A stretch of 46,477 bases of DNA from Bacteroidales bacterium. GTDB lineage: Bacteria > Bacteroidota > Bacteroidia > Bacteroidales > UBA1402. The notes under the pieces were generated by a model. That model worked only from the letters and a program-made list of their open reading frames with translations, searched no databases and was not told the DNA's origin. Each line of letters starts with the position of its first letter. The first letter of the stretch is position 1. Location of the stretch: NCBI GenBank assembly GCA_017380635.1, contig JAFODP010000012.1, positions 1-46,477 of the forward strand, written 5' to 3'. Shown in pieces: positions 7,887 through 15,315 of this stretch. A program made the translations under genes and the position numbers.

Positions 7887-9677
7887 CTACTTCACCAAGC
7901 GGCCGCCTTGCCAGATGGGGTTTTCGTAGAAGCCGTGCCATGCTTGGGTGGAAGAAGTGATGTTGGCCGATGAGCCAAGGAAAAGACGCGTATCGGGGGT
8001 GAGCGCAGGATGCGAACAGAGCAGCACCAAATCATCAAGACCGAAAGGCATTTCGTAGGCCATCAGACAAGAATCGCCCTGCATCAGCGCAAGATGCTGG
8101 CCACGATGGGCATCAAAACATTGGATGTGGAAAGGCTGCAAACTTTCCTGGTCGGGCAACTGAGTCATGCTTCCCGAAAGCGCCAACAAACGAGCACCGT
8201 CAAGACGTATCAGCGGAGCCGTCATGGAACTTTGGAAAGGATTGGCCGCGTTAGCCAGAATCAGCCCATCTTCGAGCAGAATTTGATTATCCGCATCAAG
8301 CACATCATTATTAACAGAATAAAGGAAACTACGTCCACCACGGAAATGGATATCGACAGCATTCAGCACATCGTCGCCGGCATAAGCATAGAGATCGCCA
8401 CCGTCCACAAGAATGCAGGCATCCGATTTAAGCACAGCCGCTTTTTCGCTATTTAGACTGGCCGCCAAATTGAGCTGACCACCCACGATGCGCAAATCGG
8501 CATCGGCCTTGAGCACGTGCGGATAAGTGCTGAGCGTGTCGCCACTGATAGAGTCTATTTGGATAAAGTCTTCGCCACTGGTTACCGCTTGAATGTTTCC
8601 GCCCTCAATAAGCATAGTACCGTCGCAGTTGATGGCTTTTCCACCCGTGCCAATGCTTCTGCAATAGAGGCTTCCGGCTTTGATATGCACATTAACATCC
8701 GCCTTGATGCAGGCAGGCGAAGAAGTATCGGCCAAATCGTTTTCAACACCATCTACAGATTCACTTTCGTACATAGCATGGCCCGTGGTATTCAGACAAA
8801 GTTCACCACCGCTTTGCAAAAAATGCAGATCGGTTTTAATGCATTTGCCGGCATCAGCCTGAGTTTTGGCGTAGATATAACCACCGGCCACGTGAATACC
8901 CATATCGTCGCCCGTATCACCTTTTATATGAATGGCATTCTTGGCAGCCTCGTCCAGCACCAAAGTAACACCGGGACGCACATACATAGTAGCATCGCTG
9001 GCAATGCCGTGACGATACTTGGCCTTCAAACGCAACACGCCCCTTCCGCTAAACACCAAATGACCTTCGCTAAAGAAACAGCCTTTGCGATCTTCGCTCA
9101 GCGCATCGTGGCCGGGCAGATAATAAAAATCGTCGGTATAGATGGGTACATCTTCCAAAGTATTGACAGTCTGCGCATTCAAGTGAACAAAAAGACGCTT
9201 CTTGCATTGATTGTTGATAACGGAACCTCGTTGCGAAACAAGCTGCACGCCGTTCATTTCGAGTTTAATATTGCGTCGTCCGTAGATTTTGAGCGAAGCG
9301 TCGTTGCTCTGTCCTTGCAAGATAATGGCCACGCCGGCCACATCGCGCGTAAGCAAATCAATCACCACATGGGCTCCTTGGGTTTCGCAGAGAATTCGTT
9401 CGTTGTTGCTTTCCACCTGCACTTGAGGTCCATCCCAAGTGAGTTTCACGAAATAGGGAAACTGATTTTGTTCCCAGAAAATATAGGGATCGCGTCCCAC
9501 GATGTCGGCCAGACTATCCGAAGCCAAACGTCCGTCGTAAACGGCCACATCGGTTGAAAAAGGATGATCCAATCCTCCGCCACCGCTTTCTTCGAGTTTT
9601 CCACCAATATAAATAGGTTCACAGCTCATCAAAAGCAAAGCCATCGCCGCCAACAATATCTTGATGTTATTTTTCAT
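7887..9677 (-). CDS. Cthe_2159-like carbohydrate-binding-domain lipoprotein
   Basis: 596 aa. The N-terminus (MKNNIKILLAAMALLLMSC) is a lipoprotein signal with lipobox LMSC, so the protein is anchored in the outer envelope. The body is a right-handed parallel beta-helix of the Cthe_2159/DUF4353 type: repeating turns of the form 'GIHVAGGYIYAKT', 'ACIKADVNVHIKAGSLYCRS', 'AINCDGTMLIEGGNIQAVTS' and 'AVLKSDACILVDGGDLYAYA'. Founding members bind acidic polysaccharides with calcium. In other bacteria this family, or CotH, is genomically linked to VTC-domain polyphosphate polymerase and DUF4956, exactly as seen here. It is the last gene of that operon (5 nt after DUF2490). No terminator is visible before the methyltransferase operon that follows. 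Confidence 0.85.
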   Translation of the reverse strand: MKNNIKILLAAMALLLMSCEPIYIGGKLEESGGGGLDHPFSTDVAVYDGRLASDSLADIVGRDPYIFWEQNQFPYFVKLTWDGPQVQVESNNERILCETQGAHVVIDLLTRDVAGVAIILQGQSNDASLKIYGRRNIKLEMNGVQLVSQRGSVINNQCKKRLFVHLNAQTVNTLEDVPIYTDDFYYLPGHDALSEDRKGCFFSEGHLVFSGRGVLRLKAKYRHGIASDATMYVRPGVTLVLDEAAKNAIHIKGDTGDDMGIHVAGGYIYAKTQADAGKCIKTDLHFLQSGGELCLNTTGHAMYESESVDGVENDLADTSSPACIKADVNVHIKAGSLYCRSIGTGGKAINCDGTMLIEGGNIQAVTSGEDFIQIDSISGDTLSTYPHVLKADADLRIVGGQLNLAASLNSEKAAVLKSDACILVDGGDLYAYAGDDVLNAVDIHFRGGRSFLYSVNNDVLDADNQILLEDGLILANAANPFQSSMTAPLIRLDGARLLALSGSMTQLPDQESLQPFHIQCFDAHRGQHLALMQGDSCLMAYEMPFGLDDLVLLCSHPALTPDTRLFLGSSANITSSTQAWHGFYENPIWQGGRLVK

Positions 9678-9682
9678 TGTTT

Positions 9683-10399
9683 TCAGAATTTAAATTTATA
9701 ACCCAAACCAAACACCGAGCCAGCTTGTTCATCCTCATCAGAATGATTGATGTAGCGGTAATACGCCTCCAAGCGATGTTTTTTATTGATTTTGTAAGTC
9801 GTACCAATCGTATAGCGGATTTTTTCCACGTAGAAATCGGTCAATTCCACATAAGGTTCGCAAGAAAGATAGGGTTCAAAAGGCGATTTCTTGATATCAT
9901 ACTTTATTTCCAGACGACTTTTCAGGATATGTTTGTGTTTTTCGTCCACTTCTTCGTAGGGAATACGGAAGCCCAATTCGTTGTGTTTTGGCACAAACAT
10001 CTGGTAACGATAGGTGTATTGATAATTTTCACGCAAAGAAATCTCGATGCGTTTTTTCCATTTGTAAGAAGCTGTCAGTGAAAGGTTTCCACGATGTCTG
10101 GGCGACCAATAAGCCGGCACAAGATTGCCTTTTTTTGTCAGTTCGTCCTGCGTCTGACGATAGATAAAGCTGTAGGAAGCTTCCGTTTTCAAATATTTGT
10201 TGATTTCGTATTCCAAACCCAAGGTCGAGGCCAAACGTTCGCTGTTGAAACTTTGCTGAAAACTTCGATGTTCCAATTCAAACGAGGCCGAGCATTGCTT
10301 ATTGATTTTTTTCTCCACATCGATGGCTGTCCACAAACTTTGCGCCTGTAAAGCCAAACCACAACAAGACAACAGCACAAGCATCAAAAGATTTCTCAT
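9683..10399 (-). CDS. DUF2490 family outer-membrane beta-barrel protein
   Basis: 238 aa. The signal peptide is MRNLLMLVLLSCCGLALQAQ. Alternating amphipathic strands follow throughout (for example FELEHRSFQQSFN, TEASYSFIYRQTQDE, IEISLRENYQYTYRYQ, KSRLEIKYDIKK), ending SVFGLGYKFKF with a terminal Phe. This is the pattern of a Bacteroidota beta-barrel inserted by Bam and fits DUF2490. The start codon overlaps the DUF4956 stop by 4 nt (ATGA, 10396-10399), so translation is coupled. Its placement in a polyphosphate-polymerase/DUF4956 operon suggests a surface component of the same pathway; the specific role is unknown. Confidence 0.85.
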   Translation of the reverse strand: MRNLLMLVLLSCCGLALQAQSLWTAIDVEKKINKQCSASFELEHRSFQQSFNSERLASTLGLEYEINKYLKTEASYSFIYRQTQDELTKKGNLVPAYWSPRHRGNLSLTASYKWKKRIEISLRENYQYTYRYQMFVPKHNELGFRIPYEEVDEKHKHILKSRLEIKYDIKKSPFEPYLSCEPYVELTDFYVEKIRYTIGTTYKINKKHRLEAYYRYINHSDEDEQAGSVFGLGYKFKF

Positions 10400-11070
10400 A
10401 GCGGATTTTCTTTAGGGAATTTCAACAATTCATTGACGGTATTAATTTCTTTCAGATCGCTTTCGTAATGCAGCTTCAGCATGGCGGTGTCTTTCAGAAA
10501 ATCGATATGTCCCACTTCCACTTTCACGATGTTCAAGCCCGTACGACGCTTCAAATCGGCTATCATTTCTTCTCTTTTTTCGGGAAGAATCAGATCCAGT
10601 TTATCGTACAGCACCAACTTGGTGGATATATGCTTGATAAAGCGATTCTTTTCGCAAAACCAGATAGCCAAAATGAAAATCAGATTGGTCAGCAGCAATT
10701 CCATATAAGAAATGGTGATAGCCAGCGCATTAATCACCGACAAAGAGATGATGACAAAAAGATAAGTCATTTCGCGCACCGGCATGGTTTCCGTCCGATA
10801 ACGGATGATACCGAAAATAGCAAAGAGCCCCAAAGCGAAACCCACTTTCAATTTGACGCCTCCCAACAGGAATATCAGGAAGAAAATACTGATACTGATC
10901 AGAAAGAAAGTAAAATAATAATCTCGTCTGCGACTTTGTTTATAATACTGAAAATGGATAATAAACCACGTAACCAACAAGTTGATGCCAAAATGAAAGA
11001 GCAAAGTCAGTCCGCCTGAATCTTCCAAAACATTTTCTACTACATCTTCAAACAAATCAAGTTCAGTCAT
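10396..11070 (-). CDS. DUF4956 domain-containing membrane protein
   Basis: 224 aa. Four or five hydrophobic segments span about residues 21-160 (FHFGINLLVTWFIIHF, YYFTFFLISISIFFLIFLLG, GFALGLFAIFGIIRY, YLFVIISLSVINALAIT, LLLTNLIFILAIWF). They are followed by a soluble C-terminal domain (RREEMIADLKRRTG-like region, about 175-224). The stretch FAIFGIIRYRTETMPVREMTY is the diagnostic DUF4956 block. The family is the regular genomic partner of VTC-domain polyphosphate polymerases and is thought to act at the inner membrane. It starts 12 nt after the VTC gene and overlaps the DUF2490 gene by 4 nt. Confidence 0.9.
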   Translation of the reverse strand: MTELDLFEDVVENVLEDSGGLTLLFHFGINLLVTWFIIHFQYYKQSRRRDYYFTFFLISISIFFLIFLLGGVKLKVGFALGLFAIFGIIRYRTETMPVREMTYLFVIISLSVINALAITISYMELLLTNLIFILAIWFCEKNRFIKHISTKLVLYDKLDLILPEKREEMIADLKRRTGLNIVKVEVGHIDFLKDTAMLKLHYESDLKEINTVNELLKFPKENPL

Positions 11071-11082
11071 ATTTTTTCAAAT

Positions 11083-11853
11083 TTAAAAGGGATAACATTG
11101 TTGCAAAGAAGGAATACGCCTTGCCAGCGGATGAAGTTTTTCCTTGAAGCGATGATACTTCATACTCGGATCGGTCAGCACCACTCCCACGCAATATTTA
11201 CTAAATGAAGAGGACGGAATGTACATGTCGTTCAGCACTTCCAAAAGTTTAGAATAACGATGTCCGTCGCGTTTCAATTCGATAATCACCAAATCGTCCA
11301 AAGAACGCGAACAGGCATTGCCATGATGATAGAAAGACAAGCCTGTATCGATGGTCACTCGCTCGTTCAAAGCCTTGCTGACCAAAGTGGTACGATAAAA
11401 ATGATTTTCAATTTTCTTTTCCAACAACTGAGGTTGATAGGGACAATGCTCCGCCAGGAAGTTTTCGGACAAGCGTATGGAATGATGTTCGTCGGGCACG
11501 GCGATGCGTTTTTTGCGCGTTTGGCCATTGCCCTTCTTGCTTTTCACTTCCAAAAAAGCCTGGCCCGTTTGGCAATACTTGCGAATTCGCACTTTCTGAC
11601 GATTGGGCTTACCTCGTTGATGATCGGAAAACATTTGGCAATCGGGCGTATCGTAATAAAGCGTGTAATACGGAAGTTGCTGCTCGCCATCGGTTTCCTG
11701 TACAAAATAATCATCGCGCAAAGCCTGCAGTATCACATGCAGTTTATCGAGGGTCGTTACATATTTTGTGTCGACCCTTTTCATCAAACTCACTTTCTTC
11801 ATTTCCGACAAAGTAATGGTTTGATACTGATATGTTTCACTCAACAACTGCAT
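11083..11853 (-). CDS. VTC-domain polyphosphate polymerase family protein
   Basis: About 256 aa from the ATG at 11851-11853. The VTC tunnel motifs are all present: RVDTKYVT (substrate-binding Arg and Lys), KVRIRKY, LEVKSKK, a late ELKRDGHRYSK and SSSFSKYCVG. In yeast VTC4 the homologous basic tunnel makes polyphosphate from ATP; bacterial stand-alone members are annotated as polyphosphate polymerases by homology. The frame is open upstream to a TTG at 11941-11943. However, that extra segment (KLLKPEAKSEAKPEAKSK) is the translation of a non-coding tandem repeat, and the conserved domain begins only after MQLLSE, so I chose the inner ATG. It heads the operon VTC-DUF4956-DUF2490-Cthe_2159. Confidence 0.88.
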   Translation of the reverse strand: MQLLSETYQYQTITLSEMKKVSLMKRVDTKYVTTLDKLHVILQALRDDYFVQETDGEQQLPYYTLYYDTPDCQMFSDHQRGKPNRQKVRIRKYCQTGQAFLEVKSKKGNGQTRKKRIAVPDEHHSIRLSENFLAEHCPYQPQLLEKKIENHFYRTTLVSKALNERVTIDTGLSFYHHGNACSRSLDDLVIIELKRDGHRYSKLLEVLNDMYIPSSSFSKYCVGVVLTDPSMKYHRFKEKLHPLARRIPSLQQCYPF

Positions 11854-11884
11854 AAGTTTAGATTTCGCTTCGGGCTTTGCTTCG

Positions 11885-12090
11885 GATTTCGCTTCGGGTT
11901 TGAGGAGTTTTGCGGGACTTGCCGACTTTTCCTGAACATCCAAAAGCGTTGGGCTTTTTGAGCTGATTTCGCTTTGGGTTTGAGGAGCTTTGCGGGCCTT
12001 GCCGACTATTCCTACATATTTCCAAAGTTTGAATCTTTTTGAGTTGATTTCGCTTCGGGTTTGAGGAGTTTAGTGGGCCTAAACGACGAA
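11885..12090. repeat. Three imperfect ~80-bp tandem repeats upstream of the VTC gene
   Basis: The phrase 'ttcgcttcgggtttgaggag' recurs with small changes at about 11888, 11968 and 12049, a spacing of 80 and 81 bp. Each copy is followed by 'tttgcgggacttgccgac'-like sequence (third copy diverged: tagtgggcctaaacgac). Between the copies the sequence differs. The array fills most of the gap between serB and the VTC gene and produces a misleading N-terminal extension of the VTC frame. No TAnnTTTG element was found here for the VTC operon. Confidence 0.8.
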
Positions 12091-12120
12091 AAGCCGGAGC
12101 GAAATCAGCCAAAAAGAAGG

Positions 12121-13362
12121 TTATTCACGCCCTTTTTCGTCAAGGTAGGAGTCCTTAAATCCCAAGAAGTAGAGAACCCCATCCAAACCAACAGTATTGA
12201 TAGATTGTTTCGCGGTAGCAACCACACGAGGTTTGGCATGGAAAGCGATACCAAGACCGGATTCGGCAAGCATGGGCAAATCGTTGGCACCGTCACCTAC
12301 TGCGATGGTCTGCATTTTATCTACTTTTTCTACTTGGGCAATCAGTTTTAGGAGTTCAGCTTTGCGACGACCATCCACGATTTCGCCGGCATGACGACCG
12401 GTAAGACGACCATCAGGACCGATTTCTAATTCATTGGCATATACATAGTCGACACCCCAACGTTTTTGCAAATATTCGCCGAAGAAAGTAAAACCACCGG
12501 AAAGGATAGCGATTTTGTAACCGTAGCTTTTAAGCACATACATCAGACGGTCGGCACCTTCGGTAATAGGCAAGTTTTCAGCAATTTCGCGCATAACAGA
12601 CACATCCAAACCTTTGAGCAAGGCCACACGACGCTTGAAACTTTCGCAAAAATCTATTTCACCACGCATGGCGCTTTCGGTAATAGCTTTTACTTCGTCG
12701 CCCACGCCGGCACGAATGGCAAGTTCGTCGATCACTTCGGTCTGAATGAGTGTAGAATCCATATCGAAACAGATCAAACGACGCATGCGGCGATACATGT
12801 TGTCTTGTTGGAAGGAAAAGTCCATACCCATGGAAGGAGCGATATGCATTAGCTGAGCTTGCAATTCATGCACATCTTTGGGGGTTCCGCGCAATGAAAA
12901 CTCGATACAGGCTTTCACTTTATCTTGTGGCGTATTGATAGATTGACGTCCGCTAAGACGACGAATACCATCGATATTGAGTTTCTGATCGGTAATGATA
13001 CGACAAGTGGCACCGATGGTGGCAGCTGTAAGTTCGCGTCCCAAAATGGTAAGAATGTATCGGTTTTTACCTTGACGCGCCACCCAGTTTTCGTATTCTT
13101 CGTCGGTAACAGCCGAGAATTCAATATTAACGCCTATTTCCGAAGCCTTGAAAATCAAGTCTTTCATCATATGGCCGGAATGAGCAGAATCGATGCGCAC
13201 CAAAATACCCATCGACAAAGTGGCGTGAATACAAGCCTGTCCGATATCTTGGATTTTCGTATCGTAATCGGCCAAAATGTTCATTACTTCGGCATCCAGA
13301 CCGGGACGGTCTTTACCGGTGATTCTGATGAGAATCTGTTCTTTGGGAGTATGTTCTTTCAT
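12121..13362 (-). CDS. serB: Phosphoserine phosphatase SerB
   Basis: 413 aa. It hydrolyses O-phospho-L-serine to L-serine in the last step of serine biosynthesis. Residues about 8-180 contain two ACT-like regulatory domains (ILIRITGKDRPGLDAEVMNI and RYILTILGRELTAATIGA). The HAD phosphatase domain follows: motif I FDMDSTL with nucleophile Asp200 and Asp202, motif II Ser288 in ILSGGF, Lys334 in DGRRKAELL, and motif III GDGANDLP at 356. The length matches the ACT-containing SerB of Bacteroidota. A TAnnTTTG box lies 22 nt upstream, so it has its own promoter although it is co-oriented with uup. Confidence 0.96.
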   Translation of the reverse strand: MKEHTPKEQILIRITGKDRPGLDAEVMNILADYDTKIQDIGQACIHATLSMGILVRIDSAHSGHMMKDLIFKASEIGVNIEFSAVTDEEYENWVARQGKNRYILTILGRELTAATIGATCRIITDQKLNIDGIRRLSGRQSINTPQDKVKACIEFSLRGTPKDVHELQAQLMHIAPSMGMDFSFQQDNMYRRMRRLICFDMDSTLIQTEVIDELAIRAGVGDEVKAITESAMRGEIDFCESFKRRVALLKGLDVSVMREIAENLPITEGADRLMYVLKSYGYKIAILSGGFTFFGEYLQKRWGVDYVYANELEIGPDGRLTGRHAGEIVDGRRKAELLKLIAQVEKVDKMQTIAVGDGANDLPMLAESGLGIAFHAKPRVVATAKQSINTVGLDGVLYFLGFKDSYLDEKGRE

Positions 13363-13383
13363 AACAAAGACTTATTAAACTCC

Positions 13384-13391
13384 CAAAGATA
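13384..13391 (-). promoter_or_regulatory. -7 promoter element for serB
   Basis: Minus-strand TATCTTTG matches the Bacteroidota -7 consensus TAnnTTTG and lies 22 nt upstream of the serB ATG, within the 54-bp gap after uup. No convincing -33 TTG was assigned. Confidence 0.6.
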
Positions 13392-13416
13392 AAAACAGTT
13401 TACGAGAAATCAAACA

Positions 13417-15312
13417 TCAATTTTCAATTTCTGCCAACTCCAGCCAACGCATTTCTTTTTCGTCGATAAGAGCCATCAACTGAGGCAAATCCTTGCAAAG
13501 ACGCTGCATTTCATCTCCGGAAAGCGCACCCGAATTCAAAGAGCTTTCCATGTCGATTTTCTGCTGCTGCAATTGTTCTAATTCTTTCTCAAGCGCCTCA
13601 AATTCACGTTGTTCCTTGAAGCTGCGTTTTTTCTTAACAGTTTTCTCGCGCGGCGCTTCTGCCTTGACAGGAGCCGCTGTTGCTTTTACCGTTGCCTTCT
13701 GTCGACGTTCTTCGGCTTCTTTTTCATCTCGCCATTCGCGGTATTGGGTGTAATTGCCCGGAAAATCCTGAATCTCGGCATTGCCCTTGAAAACCAAGAG
13801 ATGATCCACAATCTTATCCATGAAATAACGGTCGTGCGACACTACCAAAACACAGCCCTTGAAGCCTCGCAAATATTCTTCCAAAATGTTGAGGGTGAGG
13901 ATATCCAAATCGTTGGTTGGTTCGTCCAGCACCAAGAAATTGGGATTGCGCATCAAAATGGTACAGAGATGCAGACGGCGCTTTTCTCCCCCACTCAGTT
14001 TATGCACGTAATTGTGCTGCACTTCGGGCGTAAAAAGAAAATGACTCAAGAACTGCGATGCCGTCAGACGTCGTCCGTCGCCCAAATGAATTTCTTCGGC
14101 AATCTCGCGCATCACATCTATTACTTTCTGATTTTCATCGAATTGCAAACCATCCTGACTGTAATAACCAAATTGAACGGTCTCGCCAATCTCGAAACGT
14201 CCGCCGTCGCATGGCTCCAAGCCGAGCAACATTTTCAGGAAAGTACTTTTGCCGCTACCATTGCGTCCCACGATGCCGAGTTTTTCGTAACGGGCAAAAT
14301 TATAATAGAAATCCTGCAGAATCTTCTGCTCGCCGTAAGCTTTGGAAACGTATTGTGCTTCAAATATTTTCGAACCGATGTAACTGGCCTTCACATCAAG
14401 CTGTAAACGTTGTTCGTACATTTTTTGTGACACCTTTTCTTCCAATTCGTAAAAGGCATCTTTACGGGCTCTGGCTTTCGTGCCACGGGCGCAAGGCATG
14501 CGACGCATCCAGTCGAGTTCGGTACGGAAAAGATTGTTGGCACGCGCCAATTCGGCATTGAATTGCTCGATACGTTCCTGGCGTTTTTCCAGATAATAGG
14601 AATAATTACCTTGATAGCTGTAAATCTGACGATTGTCTATTTCCAAAATAAGGTTGCAAACACGATCGAGGAAGTAGCGGTCGTGGGTCACCATCAGCAA
14701 AGTGACATTGGATTTGAGCAAATATTTTTCCAGCCATTCGGTCATTTCCAAATCGAGGTGGTTGGTAGGCTCGTCCAATATTAGCATGTCAGGTTCGGTG
14801 ATGAGCGCATTGGCCAAAGCCACGCGTTTACGTTCTCCACCCGACAACATCGACATCTGACGATCGAAATGCGGGATATTCAATTTGCTGAGAATCTGCT
14901 TGATACGACTTTCGTAATCCCAGGCTTTATGATAATCCATCAGATGCAGCAACTCTTCCATTTCGGCATCCATGCTATCCTCGCCCATTTTTTGCAGCTT
15001 TGCTTCGTATCGGGCGATGGTTTTCACCACTTCGTTGTCGCTGGCAAAACAAGTCTGCATCACCGTCTGATGTGCCTGATATTTAGGCTCCTGAGGCAAA
15101 TATGATACCCGCAGTCCATTGCGGTATACCACCGAACCGCTGTCGTATTGCGCATCGCCGGCCAGAATTTCGAGCAAAGAAGTCTTACCTTTTCCGTTTT
15201 GCGCGATAAGCGCCACCCTTTGTCCTTGGGCAATACCAAAAGAAATATCTTCGAAGAGCAACAGATCTCCGTAAGACTTGGTGAGTTTTTCTACTTGCAG
15301 ATAGGCCAGCAT
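13417..15312 (-). CDS. uup: ABC-F ATPase, Uup-like
   Basis: 631 aa, soluble, with two ABC domains and no membrane segment. The first Walker A reads AQNGKGKTS (normal GxxGxGK, but the first Gly is Ala) with signature LSGGERKRVALANAL and Walker B MLILDEPTNHLD. The second has GRNGSGKST, LSGGEKRRLHL and FLVLDEPTNDLD. The interdomain linker contains a basic helix pair (MRRMPCARGTKARARKDAFY). The C-terminal 100 residues (after KATVKATAAPVKAEAPREK) form a long charged coiled coil, the DNA-binding C-terminal domain that separates Uup from EttA. Uup acts on ribosomes and branched DNA intermediates. It begins 3 nt after the uvrA stop, so it is translationally linked to uvrA. Confidence 0.9.
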   Translation of the reverse strand: MLAYLQVEKLTKSYGDLLLFEDISFGIAQGQRVALIAQNGKGKTSLLEILAGDAQYDSGSVVYRNGLRVSYLPQEPKYQAHQTVMQTCFASDNEVVKTIARYEAKLQKMGEDSMDAEMEELLHLMDYHKAWDYESRIKQILSKLNIPHFDRQMSMLSGGERKRVALANALITEPDMLILDEPTNHLDLEMTEWLEKYLLKSNVTLLMVTHDRYFLDRVCNLILEIDNRQIYSYQGNYSYYLEKRQERIEQFNAELARANNLFRTELDWMRRMPCARGTKARARKDAFYELEEKVSQKMYEQRLQLDVKASYIGSKIFEAQYVSKAYGEQKILQDFYYNFARYEKLGIVGRNGSGKSTFLKMLLGLEPCDGGRFEIGETVQFGYYSQDGLQFDENQKVIDVMREIAEEIHLGDGRRLTASQFLSHFLFTPEVQHNYVHKLSGGEKRRLHLCTILMRNPNFLVLDEPTNDLDILTLNILEEYLRGFKGCVLVVSHDRYFMDKIVDHLLVFKGNAEIQDFPGNYTQYREWRDEKEAEERRQKATVKATAAPVKAEAPREKTVKKKRSFKEQREFEALEKELEQLQQQKIDMESSLNSGALSGDEMQRLCKDLPQLMALIDEKEMRWLELAEIEN

Positions 15313-15315
15313 AAC

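Noticed and set aside
8517..9557. 346-codon antisense frame over the Cthe_2159 lipoprotein, and similar frames opposite glnA (31299-32378), the pectate lyase (32686-33702) and uup (13609-14406)
   Set aside because: All lie fully inside genes with clear domains on the other strand and have no promoter or recognisable protein.
11854..12112. Small minus-strand ORF reading SSNPKRNQLKK twice
   Set aside because: It is the translation of the 80-bp repeats, whose 80/81-bp spacing breaks frame between copies; no start signal or homology.
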